DNA of 64,000 bases from Xanthobacteraceae bacterium. Its GTDB lineage: Bacteria; Pseudomonadota; Alphaproteobacteria; Rhizobiales; Xanthobacteraceae. Within the stretch, counting starts at the first letter, position 1; the number at the start of each line of letters is the position of its first letter. The stretch covers positions 1 to 64,000 of the forward strand of contig JARLJA010000076.1 in assembly GCA_031291445.1 (NCBI GenBank), in the 5' to 3' direction. This document shows positions 35,967-44,930 of the stretch, piece after piece. The position numbers were made by a program, and so were the translations under genes. A model generated the notes under the pieces. That model saw only the letters and a program-made list of their open reading frames with translations. It had not been told where the DNA came from and searched no databases.

Positions 35967-37355
35967 CTACAAGAACGGCGACGTCAGCGACGGCGGGCCT
36001 TCGAGGGTGTGGGCGATGAACTCGATCGCGCTGCGCACCCGGGCCCGGCCGGTCGGGCCGCCGATGCAGATCCGCACCGCCTCGGGCGCGGGACCCGCGG
36101 CGCAGAACGGGTCGCTGGCGACCACGCCGATTCCGGTGGAACGGGTGTGATCGACGAACGCCGCGCGGGTCCACGGCGCCGGCAGCGGCATCCAGATGTT
36201 GAAGCTCAGCGGGTCGCCGCGGTAGCTGCCCTTGGCAAGGATGTCGGCGACGATCTTTTGCCGCGCCGAGGTCTCGGCGCGGATGAAGCGCAGCATGGTG
36301 TCGGCGGTGCCGTCCTCGATCCAGCGGGTCGCCAGCGCCACCGTCAGCGGCGAGGCCATGACGGTGGCCGCGCGCAGCGCCGAGGCGAACGGCCAGGCGG
36401 CGCGGGTGTCCGGCACCACCACGTAAGCGGCGCGCAGGCCCGCGCCGATGCACTTGGCGAGGCCGGCGACGTGCCAGGTCAGGTCGGGGGCGATGGCGGC
36501 GAACGGCGAATGGCCGCGGCCGTGCTCGGGAATGAAGCCGTAGGCGTCGTCCTCGATGATCGGCACGTTGAAGCGCCGCGCGATCGCGACGATCTCGCGG
36601 CGCCGCTCGTCGGGGATCGTCAGCGTGGTCGGGTTCTGCAGCGTCGGATTGAGGTAGAGCGCCTTGGGCTTCAGCTTCTTGCAGGCGTCCTGGAAGGCCT
36701 GGGCCAGGATGCCGTCGTCGTCCATGGCGAGGCCGGCGAGCGAAACGCCGAGCTGCGCGGCGATGGCGCGGATCCCGGGATAGGTGATGGCCTCGCACAG
36801 CACGGTGTCGCCGGGCTTGGCCAGGATGGTGAGGATGCCGAGCAGGGCCGGGTGAGCGCCGGGCGAGACGAACACGCGCTCCTGCGCCGGCACCAGCGCG
36901 CGCCGGCCGAGCCAGCTCGAGGCAGCGTCCTTGTCGGCCTGGGTGCCGCCGAAGCCCTGGTAGCGCAACAGCGCGACGATGTCGCGGGTGACGTGGTCGA
37001 CGCCGGCCTGCATCCGCGCGATCAGGTCGGGATCGTCGGTCTCGGGCGGCAGATTCATGGAGAGGTCGACCGGCCGTGGCGGCAGCGCGGCCTGGGTGCG
37101 GCGCGGCCGCGGCTTGTCGCGCACGAACGTGCCTTGCCCGACCTTGGACTCGATCAGCCCGCGCTTGCGCGCCTCGACATAGCCGCGCGCCACCGTGGTG
37201 AAATCGATGTCGAGCCGCTTGGCGAGCTTGCGTTGCGGCGGCAGCCGGTCGCCGATCAGCAGTTTGCCGGCGGCGATGTCGTCGGCGATCGCATCCGCGA
37301 TCGCGAGATAGCGCGGCTTGTCGCTCTGCGAGAGGTCGGGGCGCCAGTCGGCCAT
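35967..37355 (-). CDS. MocR/PdxR-type regulator (GntR domain fused to aminotransferase-like domain)
   Basis: 462 residues. An N-terminal winged helix of the GntR family (YLAIADAIADDIAAGKLLIGDRLPPQRKLAKRL) leads to a PLP-dependent fold-type I aminotransferase domain. The PLP lysine is probably in WHVAGLAKCIGAGLRAAYVV. It is divergent from the Nit1C cluster, so it is the likely regulator, perhaps sensing an amino compound through PLP. A perfect 9-bp inverted repeat lies 39 bp upstream of its start. Its final 41 bp recur as a fragment at 25699-25739. Confidence 0.9.
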   Translation of the reverse strand: MADWRPDLSQSDKPRYLAIADAIADDIAAGKLLIGDRLPPQRKLAKRLDIDFTTVARGYVEARKRGLIESKVGQGTFVRDKPRPRRTQAALPPRPVDLSMNLPPETDDPDLIARMQAGVDHVTRDIVALLRYQGFGGTQADKDAASSWLGRRALVPAQERVFVSPGAHPALLGILTILAKPGDTVLCEAITYPGIRAIAAQLGVSLAGLAMDDDGILAQAFQDACKKLKPKALYLNPTLQNPTTLTIPDERRREIVAIARRFNVPIIEDDAYGFIPEHGRGHSPFAAIAPDLTWHVAGLAKCIGAGLRAAYVVVPDTRAAWPFASALRAATVMASPLTVALATRWIEDGTADTMLRFIRAETSARQKIVADILAKGSYRGDPLSFNIWMPLPAPWTRAAFVDHTRSTGIGVVASDPFCAAGPAPEAVRICIGGPTGRARVRSAIEFIAHTLEGPPSLTSPFL

Positions 37356-37393
37356 CGGGTTCCCGGTTCAGGTTTCATCGCGAATTGACTGTA

Positions 37394-37421
37394 GATTGTT
37401 GCATTGTATCTGGCAACAATC
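37394..37421. promoter_or_regulatory. Inverted repeat, probable MocR operator
   Basis: GATTGTTGC (37394-37402) and GCAACAATC (37413-37421) are perfect inverse copies separated by 10 bp, within the 336-bp gap between mocR and the first Nit1C gene. It is placed to repress mocR and activate the Nit1C operon. The rest of the gap is AT-richer than average and holds no convincing gene. Confidence 0.6.
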
Positions 37422-37691
37422 CTGACCCAGTTTCCTGCGGACGCCGACGGGCCGCGTACGGTCGCATTGCCCAGCAATCGAGCTTTCTGCCTGCGAATGA
37501 TAGGCAGTTCCAGCCGATGGAAGACGGCTGCGGGCGCGAGCCCGTCAAGTTTCCATTCAAGATTGAATGTATCAATGTATGGAAATTGACTGGTTTGAAT
37601 ATTCGCTGTGCAGGGCGTCGTCTGGCACATTGATTGCAATTCTCATTCGCGGGGCCGGGACGGCCCGGATGACAGCGAAAGGGAGTGCGTT

Positions 37692-38174
37692 ATGCCTGCA
37701 GTCGATATGCCAGCCCGCAAGAAGGGAGATTTCCTGGTCGATTACGAGGAGAAGGTGTTCGAGGACGTCAAGGCGGCGCCGGGAGAGAAAGCGCTGGTCA
37801 CGTTTCACACCGTCGCCTTCGAAGGTTCCATCGGTCTGGTCAACATTCTCCAGGCGCTGCGTCTCAAGCGCAAGGGTTTCGAAACCTCGGTGCTGCTCTA
37901 CGGGCCCGGCGTCACGCTCGGCATTCAGCGCGGCTTCCCCAAGATCGGCGACGAGGCGTTCCCCGGCGCGCAGAACTTCAACAACCAGCTCGCCAAGTTC
38001 ATGGACGAAGGCGGCAAGGTCTATGCGTGCCGATTCGCGCTGCAGGCGCTCTACGGCCACGGCGAGCCGTCGCTGATCCCGGGCATCCGCCCGATCAATC
38101 CGCTCGACGTGCTCGACCTCATCCTGCTTCACCGCAAGGACAACGCCTTCATGCTCCACACCTGGACGCTCTGA
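37692..38174 (+). CDS. nitB: MSMEG_0572/Sll0783-family nitrogen-starvation protein (Nit1C)
   Basis: 160 residues: [25 protein letters not shown], then [42 protein letters not shown]. It resembles the small DsrE-like proteins that always open the Nit1C cluster, found from cyanobacteria (Sll0783) to mycobacteria. Biochemical role unknown. The ATG at 37692 follows AAAGGGA; the track start at 37608 lacks one. Gene letters follow the Nit1C naming used for cyanide-assimilating Pseudomonas, where the cluster is needed to use cyanide as nitrogen source. Confidence 0.88.
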   Translation: MPAVDMPARKKGDFLVDYEEKVFEDVKAAPGEKALVTFHTVAFEGSIGLVNILQALRLKRKGFETSVLLYGPGVTLGIQRGFPKIGDEAFPGAQNFNNQLAKFMDEGGKVYACRFALQALYGHGEPSLIPGIRPINPLDVLDLILLHRKDNAFMLHTWTL

Positions 38175-38203
38175 AGGCGCCGGACGGACGAGGGAGGATC
38201 ACC

Positions 38204-39265
38204 ATGCCGGATCAACGGAAAGTGCGGGTCGCCGCGGTGCAGATCGCGCCCGACCTCGAGGCGCCGACGGGCACGCTCGATCGCGTGCTGGCGGCGATCG
38301 GTGAGGCCGCCGGGAAGGGCGTGCAGTTCATCGTCTTCCCGGAAACCTTCGTGCCCTGGTATCCCTATTTCTCCTTCGTCCGCCCGCCGGTCCAGAGCGG
38401 CGCCGAGCACATCCGGCTCTACGACCACGCGGTCGTGGTGCCGGGGCCGGTGACCGAGGCGGTCGCGCAGGCGGCGAAACGCCACGCCATGGTGGTCGTG
38501 CTCGGCGTCAACGAGCGCGACCACGGTTCACTCTACAATGCCCAGCTGGTGTTCGATGCCGACGGCAGCCTGCTGCTGAAGCGGCGCAAGCTGACGCCGA
38601 CCTTCCATGAGCGGATGATCTGGGGCCAGGGCGACGGCGCCGGCCTCAAGGTGGTGGAGACCGCGGTCGGTCGCGTCGGCGCGCTGGCCTGCTGGGAGCA
38701 CTACAACCCGCTCGCCCGCTACGCGCTGATGGCGCAGCACGAGGAGATTCACGCTGCCCAGTTCCCTGGCTCGCTGGTGGGACCGATCTTCGGCGACCAG
38801 ATCGAGGTGACGATCCGCCACCATGCGCTGGAGAGCGGCTGCTTCGTCGTCAACGCCACCGGCTGGCTGAGCGAGGAGCAGATCGCGGCGATCTCGCCCG
38901 ACGAGGGGCTGCGCAAGGGCCTGCGCGGCGGCTGCATGACGGCGATCGTCTCGCCCGAGGGCAGCCACGTGGTGCCGCCGCTGACCTCCGGCGAGGGCAT
39001 GCTGGTCGCCGACCTCGACATGGCGCTGATCGTCAAGCGCAAGCGCATGATGGATTCGGTCGGCCACTACGCCCGCCCCGAGCTGCTGTCGCTGCTGATC
39101 GACGACCGCCCGACCGCGCCGATGATCAGCCGCAACTCCTCCCGCCTTCCCGCCGCCGCCGGAGACATGTCCGATGAATCACCTGACCCCGCACGCGCAG
39201 CCCTCGGCGATGCCGACCGAGCAGCTGATCAACGAGTTGCAGTCCTTCGGAGCTCGACTCGTTGA
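38204..39265 (+). CDS. nitC: Nitrilase of the Nit1C cluster (Sll0784 type)
   Basis: 353 residues as annotated. The catalytic triad Glu47 ([12 protein letters not shown]), Lys129 ([12 protein letters not shown]) and Cys163 ([12 protein letters not shown]) is intact. It converts small nitriles, and in known clusters supports cyanide assimilation. GGGAGGATC precedes the ATG at 38204. Oddly, the frame runs 92 bp into the next gene. The last 30 or so residues ([20 protein letters not shown]...) look like out-of-frame reading of the radical SAM gene. A TGA at 39175 in another frame, overlapping the next ATG, may be the original stop lost through a small indel. Confidence 0.93.
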   Translation: MPDQRKVRVAAVQIAPDLEAPTGTLDRVLAAIGEAAGKGVQFIVFPETFVPWYPYFSFVRPPVQSGAEHIRLYDHAVVVPGPVTEAVAQAAKRHAMVVVLGVNERDHGSLYNAQLVFDADGSLLLKRRKLTPTFHERMIWGQGDGAGLKVVETAVGRVGALACWEHYNPLARYALMAQHEEIHAAQFPGSLVGPIFGDQIEVTIRHHALESGCFVVNATGWLSEEQIAAISPDEGLRKGLRGGCMTAIVSPEGSHVVPPLTSGEGMLVADLDMALIVKRKRMMDSVGHYARPELLSLLIDDRPTAPMISRNSSRLPAAAGDMSDESPDPARAALGDADRAADQRVAVLRSSTR

Positions 39266-40310
39266 TCCCAAGGCGACCGGCGTCAGCCGTCGCGGCGGCG
39301 CCGGTCCCTCGGATCACACGCCGCTGACCATCGACGGCGCGACCGTGATGGTGCCGGTGCACAACGCGCCGGCGTTCGAGAGCCCCTACGTGGTGGAGAA
39401 GCCCGACACGCTCGGCCACAGCCGCATCAGCCGCGACGGCGTCGTGCTCGGCGAGGTGACGTTCCCGCTGCGTCCGCGGTTCTACGACCTCGCCACCGCC
39501 GACGGCATTCCCTATTCGCACATCGCCACGCTGCACGGCCGCGACGTGCTGGCGACCACGGTGCTGCAGAGCTGCATCCGCTACGCCAGCCGTACCAAGA
39601 CCTGCCAGTTCTGCGCCATCGGTCAGTCGCTCGCCGCCGGCCGCACCATCGAGCGCAAGACGCCGCAGCAACTCGCCGAAGTCGCGAGTGCCGCGGTTGC
39701 GCTCGACGGCGTCAGGCACATGGTGATGACGACCGGCACCCCGCCGGGCAATGACCGCGGCGCGGCGATCCTGGCCGAGAGCGCCGCGGCGGTGAAGGCC
39801 GCGGTCGATCTGCCGATCCAGGGCCAGTGCGAGCCGCCGGACGACGATGCCTGGTTCACCCGCATGAAGGACGCCGGCGTCGACGCGCTCGGCATGCATC
39901 TGGAAGCCGTGACGCCCGCGGTGCGCGGCCGCATCATGCCCGGCAAGGCGCAGGTCTCGCTGGAGCGCTATTTCGACGCCTTCGCGGCCGCGGTGCCGGT
40001 GTTCGGCCGGGGCCAGGTCTCGACCTACATTCTCGCCGGCCTCGGCGATTCCGCCGAGGACGTCCTCGCCGTCTGCGAACGGCTGGTCGCGCTCGGGGTC
40101 TATCCCTTCGTGGTGCCGTTCGTGCCGATCGCCGGCACGCCGCTGGAGAGCCATGCGACGCCGACGCCCGCCTTCATGCATTCCATCCTCGCGCCGCTCG
40201 CAACCATGCTGCGCGACGGCGGCCTGAAGGCGACCGACATCAAGGCGGGCTGCGGCAAGTGCGGCGCCTGCTCGGCGCTGTCGACCTACGAGCGGAGGAT
40301 CAATCCATGA
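39174..40310 (+). CDS. nitD: Radical SAM protein, MSMEG_0568 type (Nit1C)
   Basis: 378 residues. The probable Fe-S site is [19 protein letters not shown], where the spacing is C-x9-C-x2-C rather than the classic C-x3-C-x2-C. It is followed by [14 protein letters not shown] and a TIM-barrel-like core. A second Cys group at the C-terminus ([10 protein letters not shown]) could hold an auxiliary cluster. The gene is a fixed member of Nit1C, but its reaction is unknown. It overlaps the nitrilase frame by 92 bp and its stop overlaps the acetyltransferase start. Confidence 0.88.
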   Translation: MNHLTPHAQPSAMPTEQLINELQSFGARLVDPKATGVSRRGGAGPSDHTPLTIDGATVMVPVHNAPAFESPYVVEKPDTLGHSRISRDGVVLGEVTFPLRPRFYDLATADGIPYSHIATLHGRDVLATTVLQSCIRYASRTKTCQFCAIGQSLAAGRTIERKTPQQLAEVASAAVALDGVRHMVMTTGTPPGNDRGAAILAESAAAVKAAVDLPIQGQCEPPDDDAWFTRMKDAGVDALGMHLEAVTPAVRGRIMPGKAQVSLERYFDAFAAAVPVFGRGQVSTYILAGLGDSAEDVLAVCERLVALGVYPFVVPFVPIAGTPLESHATPTPAFMHSILAPLATMLRDGGLKATDIKAGCGKCGACSALSTYERRINP

Positions 40311-40855
40311 TGTTCGAGCCATTCAAGCCGTTCGTCGCCTCCGAATTCCAGGTCAGGTTCGCCACCGCGGCCTGGGAGCGCGATGCCGCCGCGGCGCTGC
40401 GCCGCCGGGTGTTCTGCGAGGAGCAGGGGATCTTCACCGCCGACGATCGTGACCCGATCGACGACCACGCCATTCCGCTGGTGGCGCTGTCGCTGCTCGG
40501 GGTCGCCGAGGGCGAGGTGGTCGGCACCGTCCGCATCCACCGCGACGACGGCGAAGAGCACACCTGGTGGGGCTCGCGCCTCGCGGTGGAGCGGAGCTAC
40601 CGCAAGCTCGGCGCGGTCGGCGCCAGCCTGATCCGCCTCGCGGTGTGCTCGGCCCATGCCCGTGGCTGCCGCCGCTTCATCGCCAACGTCCAGAGCCAGA
40701 ACGCGCTGCTGTTCCAGCATCTGCACTGGCGCTCGCTCGGCGAGTTCGAACTGCTCGGTCGGCCGCACCACCGCATGGAGGCCGACCTCGACCGCTATCC
40801 GCCGTTCGCGACGCCGGAGATCGGCTTCGTCTCGCTGTCCAGGCTGGCGGCTTAG
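40307..40855 (+). CDS. nitE: GNAT acetyltransferase, MSMEG_0567/Sll0786 type (Nit1C)
   Basis: 182 residues with a GNAT fold: RRRVFCEEQGIF and AEGEVVGTVRIHRDD lead to the acetyl-CoA binding segment VERSYRKLGAVGASLIRLAV, then FIANVQSQNALLFQHLHWRSLG. It belongs to the small-molecule acetyltransferase branch. Its start overlaps the radical SAM stop (ATGA). In some genomes it is fused to the AIR-synthase-like protein; here they are separate genes with a 260-bp repeat-filled gap. Substrate unknown. Confidence 0.88.
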   Translation: MMFEPFKPFVASEFQVRFATAAWERDAAAALRRRVFCEEQGIFTADDRDPIDDHAIPLVALSLLGVAEGEVVGTVRIHRDDGEEHTWWGSRLAVERSYRKLGAVGASLIRLAVCSAHARGCRRFIANVQSQNALLFQHLHWRSLGEFELLGRPHHRMEADLDRYPPFATPEIGFVSLSRLAA

Positions 40856-40890
40856 ATCATGGCAATGCCTGGACAATCCATTGTTTCAGC

Positions 40891-41090
40891 CGTCATGCGC
40901 GGGCTTGACCCGCGCATCCACGCTTTTGGGCTGTGGCCGCCAAGACAAGCGTGGATGGCCGGGTCAAGCCCGGCCATGACGGGCGTGAGTGAGACAACAG
41001 CGGTGCCGAACATTCAGTCGTCACCCGCGGGCAACCGGATCCGGCCTTCGGCCGGTCCGGCTGTAAACTTGACCCGCGGGTCCACGCTCG
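40891..41090. repeat. Two palindromic repeats inside the Nit1C operon
   Basis: Unit one (40891-40981) has CGTCATGCGCGGGCTTGACCCGCGCATCCACG and GTGGATGGCCGGGTCAAGCCCGGCCATGACG. Unit two (about 41019-41090) has CGTCACCCGCGGGC, an inner CCGGCCTTCGGCCGG hairpin and TTGACCCGCGGGTCCACG. They fill the gap between nitE and nitF and could form strong stems in the operon transcript. Confidence 0.78.
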
Positions 41091-41115
41091 AATGCGGCCG
41101 ATTTGGAGATGCTCC

Positions 41116-42111
41116 ATGATCGGCTCGCTCGCCATCGATGAGATTGCCGAACGGCTTCGCCGCAGCAGCGGGCTGGCGGCGAAGGGCGACATCGCCCACG
41201 TCGCTGCGTCGCTCGGCCTCTCGGGCAGCGATGCGATCGCGGTCGGCGACGACTGTGCGGCGATCCCCGACGGCGACGGCTATACGCTGTTCGCCATCGA
41301 AGGCTTCATGAGCGAGTTCGTCGCGGCCGACCCCTGGTTCGCCGGCTGGTGCGGCGCCATGGTCAACATCTCCGACGTCGCCGCCATGGGCGGACGGCCG
41401 GTCGCGCTGGTCGATGCGGTGTGGTCCGCCGGCGAGCGCGACGCCGCGCCGCTGCTGGATGGATTAAAGTCGGCGGCGCGGAGCTTCGGCGTGCCGGTGG
41501 TCGGCGGCCACACCAACGTGCGCAGCCGCGAGCGGCAGTTCGCGGTGGCGATTCTCGGCCGCGCCCGGGCGCTGCTGACGAGCTTCGACGCCAGGCCGGG
41601 CGACCGGCTGATCGCGGCGATCGACCTGCGCGGGCGCTACCGCGAGCCGTTTGCCAACTGGGAAGCGGCGACCGACGCGTCGCCGGCGCGGCTGCGCGGC
41701 GATCTGGAAATCCTGCCGCAGATCGCCGAACGCAGGCTGTCGCGCGCCGCCAAGGATATCAGCCAGGGCGGCATCGTCGGCACCGCCGCGATGCTCGCCG
41801 AGTGCTCGCGCGTCGGCGTCGCCATCGATCTCGCGGCGATCCCGCGGCCCGACGGCGTCGCGCTCGAGCGCTGGCTGATGACCTTCCCGAGCTTCGGCTA
41901 CCTGCTGGCGGTGCGGCCCGACCTCGTCGAGGACACGCTGGCCGCCTTCCGGGGCCGCGACATCGCCGCCGCCGCGATCGGCGATGTCACCGCGGGAACC
42001 GAGGTCGAGATCCGCGACGGCCTGCGCCGCGAGACCGTCTGGGATTTCGCGCGCCAGCCGCTGATCGGCTGTGCGCCGTCGCAACCGTCGCCGCGGGGGA
42101 TGCCGGCATGA
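41116..42111 (+). CDS. nitF: AIR-synthase-like (PurM-fold) protein, Sll0787 type (Nit1C)
   Basis: 331 residues. The PurM/SelD/ThiL-type ATP-binding fold is seen in DAIAVGDDCAAIPDGDGYTLFAIEGFM, MVNISDVAAMGGRPVALVDAVW and VVGGHTNVRS. The C-terminal half contains AAKDISQGGIVGTAAMLAECSRVG. Relatives use ATP to activate an amide or acid oxygen. The ATG at 41116 has GGAG ahead; it ends in an ATGA overlap with the glycosyltransferase. Substrate unknown but Nit1C-specific. Confidence 0.87.
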   Translation: MIGSLAIDEIAERLRRSSGLAAKGDIAHVAASLGLSGSDAIAVGDDCAAIPDGDGYTLFAIEGFMSEFVAADPWFAGWCGAMVNISDVAAMGGRPVALVDAVWSAGERDAAPLLDGLKSAARSFGVPVVGGHTNVRSRERQFAVAILGRARALLTSFDARPGDRLIAAIDLRGRYREPFANWEAATDASPARLRGDLEILPQIAERRLSRAAKDISQGGIVGTAAMLAECSRVGVAIDLAAIPRPDGVALERWLMTFPSFGYLLAVRPDLVEDTLAAFRGRDIAAAAIGDVTAGTEVEIRDGLRRETVWDFARQPLIGCAPSQPSPRGMPA

Positions 42112-43265
42112 CACGCCCGCTGCGGATCGCGATCCTCACCCACTCCACCAACGCCCGTGGCGGGGTCGTGCACGGGCTCGAGCTCGGCGCGGCGCTGGTG
42201 CGGCTCGGCCATGTCGCGGTGGTGCATGCGCCGGACCCGGAGTGCAAGGGTTTCTCCCACCACGCCGAGGTAGCGACGCAGCCGGTCGCGGCCGGCCGCG
42301 CGCCGCGCGGCGTCACCGCCATGGTGGAGGCGCGGATCGCCGACTATGTGCGGCACTTCGAGCAGGCCGAGCACCGGCATTTCGACGTGTTTCACGCCCA
42401 GGACGGGATTTCCGGCAATGCGCTCGCCACCCTCAAGGAGCGGCGCCTGATCCATGCCTTCGCCCGTACCGTGCACCACATGGACGCGTTCGACGATCCC
42501 CGGCTCGCCGGCCTGCAGCACCGCTCGATCATGCAGGCCGACCGCCTCCTCACCGTGAGCCGGACTTGGGCCGAGCGCATCGCCAGCGAGTTCGGCGCGA
42601 CGCCGGTGGTGGTCGGCAACGGTGTCGATATCCGTCGCTATGGTCCACGGCCCGCGGCCGAGGACGCAGGCCTGCGTGCGAGGCTCGGTCTGCGCGGGGG
42701 GCCGGTGTTCCTGTGCGTCGGCGGCATCGAGGAGCGCAAGAACACGCTGATGATCCTGGACGCGTTCCACCAGCTGCGTGCCATCCAGCCGACCGCGCAG
42801 CTGGTGATCGCGGGCGGCGCGTCGGTGCTCGACCACGACGCCTACCAGCGCGAATTCCGCGCCCGGCTCGAGGCGCAGGGGCTGCCGGCCACCGCGGTGG
42901 TGCTGGCGGGGGTCATCCCGGACGCCGAGATGCCGGCGCTCTACCGGCTCGCCAGCGCGCTGGTGTTCGCCTCGCTGCGCGAGGGTTTCGGCCTCGTCGT
43001 GCTTGAGGCGATGGCGAGCGGCTGCCCGGTGATCGTCTCGCATATCGCCCCGTTCACCGAATACCTCGGCGACGACGACGTGGCGTGGTGCGATCCTCAT
43101 CATGCCGGCTCGATCGCCAACGCCATGGCGAGCGTGCTTGCCGCGCCGCTGCGCGCGCGGCTGGCCGCCGGCGGGCTGCTGGCGGCGCGGGCGCATGACT
43201 GGCTGGGCACCGCGCGCGCCCAACTTCCGGTCTATGAAGCAATCCGCGAGACCGCCGATGCCTGA
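42108..43265 (+). CDS. Glycosyltransferase, MSMEG_0565 type, GT4-like (Nit1C-associated)
   Basis: 385 residues with a GT-B fold. The N-terminal Gly-rich loop is HSTNARGGVVHGLELGAALVRLGH. The C-terminal nucleotide-sugar site is FVFASLREGFGLVVLEAMASGCPVIVS, with the E-x7-E arrangement (EGFGLVVLE) of retaining GT4 enzymes. Not every Nit1C cluster has it. Translational overlap on both sides shows it belongs to the operon. It suggests the pathway makes a glycosylated product. Confidence 0.87.
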   Translation: MTRPLRIAILTHSTNARGGVVHGLELGAALVRLGHVAVVHAPDPECKGFSHHAEVATQPVAAGRAPRGVTAMVEARIADYVRHFEQAEHRHFDVFHAQDGISGNALATLKERRLIHAFARTVHHMDAFDDPRLAGLQHRSIMQADRLLTVSRTWAERIASEFGATPVVVGNGVDIRRYGPRPAAEDAGLRARLGLRGGPVFLCVGGIEERKNTLMILDAFHQLRAIQPTAQLVIAGGASVLDHDAYQREFRARLEAQGLPATAVVLAGVIPDAEMPALYRLASALVFASLREGFGLVVLEAMASGCPVIVSHIAPFTEYLGDDDVAWCDPHHAGSIANAMASVLAAPLRARLAAGGLLAARAHDWLGTARAQLPVYEAIRETADA

Positions 43266-43545
43266 GATGCATTTCGACGTGCGCTGGCCCGACGGCGCCA
43301 CCGAGACCTGCTATTCGCCCTCGCTGGTGATCAAGGATCACCTCGCGGTCGGCGAATGCTACGCGCTCGAGGATTTCCTCGCGCGCGGCCGCGTCGCGCT
43401 CACCATCGCCAGCGACCGGGTGCGCGAGAAATACGGCTTTGCCTGCTCGCGGGCGCTCGGCCAGCTCGCCCGCATCGAGGCGGCGGCGCGACGTTTCGCC
43501 GACGACCCGAACGCCCGCGTCACGGTGCTGGCGTTCCACGACTGA
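43258..43545 (+). CDS. nitG: MSMEG_0570-type small nitrogen-starvation protein (Nit1C)
   Basis: 95 residues: MPEMHFDVRWPDGATETCYSPSLVIKDHLAVGECYALEDFLAR, ending FADDPNARVTVLAF. It is a typical small member of the Nit1C cluster with no known activity. The conserved Cys residues in TETCYSP and GECYAL are notable. The start at 43258 overlaps the glycosyltransferase stop by eight bases. The symbol follows the published cluster naming and is tentative. Confidence 0.82.
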   Translation: MPEMHFDVRWPDGATETCYSPSLVIKDHLAVGECYALEDFLARGRVALTIASDRVREKYGFACSRALGQLARIEAAARRFADDPNARVTVLAFHD

Positions 43546-43565
43546 AGATCGAAACGGAGGTTGAG

Positions 43566-44861
43566 ATGTCGAGTGCAAATGCGCCGCGCCACGCGGTGAT
43601 CGTGATCGGCGGCGGCCAGGCCGGCCTCGCCATGAGCTACCAGCTGCGGCGCGCCGGGATCGACCACGTGATCCTGGAGAAGAACACCATCGCCCACACC
43701 TGGAAGACCCAGCGCTGGGACGCGTTCTGCCTGGTGACGCCGAACTGGCAGTGCCGGCTCCCCGGCTATCCCTACCAGGGCGGCGATCCCAAGGGCTTCA
43801 TGGCGCGGCAGGAGATCGTCGACTACGTCGAGGGCTACGCCCGGCACATCGACGCCCCAGTGCGCGAGGGCGTCGCGGTGACGCGGCTGTCCCGCGACGG
43901 CGCCGGCGGCTTCGCGCTCGAAACCACCGCGGGCCCGATGACCGCCGGCCAGGTGGTGCTCGCGGTCAGCGGCTATCACGTGCCCAACATTCCGCGGATG
44001 GCGGAAAGGCTCGCGCCCGGCGTGACGCAGATCCACTCGTCAGCCTACCGCAACCCGCGCCAGCTGCCGGAGGGCGCCGTCCTCGTGGTCGGCAGCGGCC
44101 AGTCGGGCTGCCAGATCGCCGAGGATCTGCACCTCGCCGGCCGCAAGGTACATCTCGCGGTCGGCAGCGCGCCGCGCTGCCCGCGGGTCTATCGCGGCCG
44201 CGACGCGGTCGAGTGGCTCGACGACCTCGGTCAGTACGACCTGCCGGTCGACCGGCATCCGCTCGGCGAGAAGGTCCGCAGGAACGCCAACCACTATCTC
44301 ACCGGCCGCGACGGCGGCCGCGACATCGACTTGCGACGCTTCGCGCTCGAAGGCATGCAGCTCCACGGCCGGCTCAAGGACATCGACGGCGGCCGCGTGC
44401 GCTTCGCCGACGATCTCGCCGCCAACCTCGACAATGCCGACCGCGTCTATAACGGCATCTGCAGCCTGATCGACGACCACATCGCCCGCAGCGGCATCGA
44501 CGCGCCGGCAGCGGCGCACTACGCGCCGGTGTGGCAACCGGGTCCGATGGCGAGCGAGCTCGATCTCGCCGCCGCCGGCATTACCGGCGTCGTCTGGACC
44601 ACGGGGTTTCGTTCCGACTGGTCGTGGATCGATCTGCCGATGTTCGACGGCGCCGGCTATCCAACCCACACGCGCGGCGTCACCTCGGTGGGCGGCGTCT
44701 ATGTGCTCGGCATGCCGTGGCTCTACACTTGGGGCTCGGGCCGCTTCGTCGGGGTCGGGCGAGATGCCGAATTCGTCGCGCGCGCGATCGAGCGGCATGC
44801 GACGACGTCCGGCGTTTCCGGCGCGGCGGAGGTCGCCCACCTCGCCGGTCACGCGGCGTAG
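43566..44861 (+). CDS. nitH: Flavin-dependent oxidoreductase, MSMEG_0569 type (Nit1C)
   Basis: 431 residues, related to flavin-containing monooxygenases. The FAD motif is VIVIGGGQAGLAMSYQLRRAGIDHVILEK and a second, NADPH-type, motif is VLVVGSGQSGCQIAEDLHLAGRKVHLAV. GAVLVV and RWDAFCLVTPNWQCRLPGYPY match FMO/TrkA-like proteins. AACGGAGG lies ahead of the ATG. It is the last gene of the operon, followed by a terminator-like hairpin. It may hydroxylate a nitrogen or carbon of the cluster's product; substrate unknown. Confidence 0.9.
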   Translation: MSSANAPRHAVIVIGGGQAGLAMSYQLRRAGIDHVILEKNTIAHTWKTQRWDAFCLVTPNWQCRLPGYPYQGGDPKGFMARQEIVDYVEGYARHIDAPVREGVAVTRLSRDGAGGFALETTAGPMTAGQVVLAVSGYHVPNIPRMAERLAPGVTQIHSSAYRNPRQLPEGAVLVVGSGQSGCQIAEDLHLAGRKVHLAVGSAPRCPRVYRGRDAVEWLDDLGQYDLPVDRHPLGEKVRRNANHYLTGRDGGRDIDLRRFALEGMQLHGRLKDIDGGRVRFADDLAANLDNADRVYNGICSLIDDHIARSGIDAPAAAHYAPVWQPGPMASELDLAAAGITGVVWTTGFRSDWSWIDLPMFDGAGYPTHTRGVTSVGGVYVLGMPWLYTWGSGRFVGVGRDAEFVARAIERHATTSGVSGAAEVAHLAGHAA

Positions 44862-44882
44862 CCGTTGCCTCAGGCGCCGCCG

Positions 44883-44915
44883 TTCCGGGGCCCCGGCCGA
44901 CCGGCGCCCCCGGAA
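44883..44915 (+). terminator. Terminator-like hairpin after the Nit1C operon
   Basis: TTCCGGGG (44883-44890) pairs with CCCCGGAA (44908-44915), with a nested GGCC/GGCC stem. It begins 22 bp after the nitH stop. The T-tract is short (CCCTTAATTT at 44925-44934), so termination strength is uncertain. Confidence 0.55.
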
Positions 44916-44930
44916 GGCGGGAGGCCCTTA

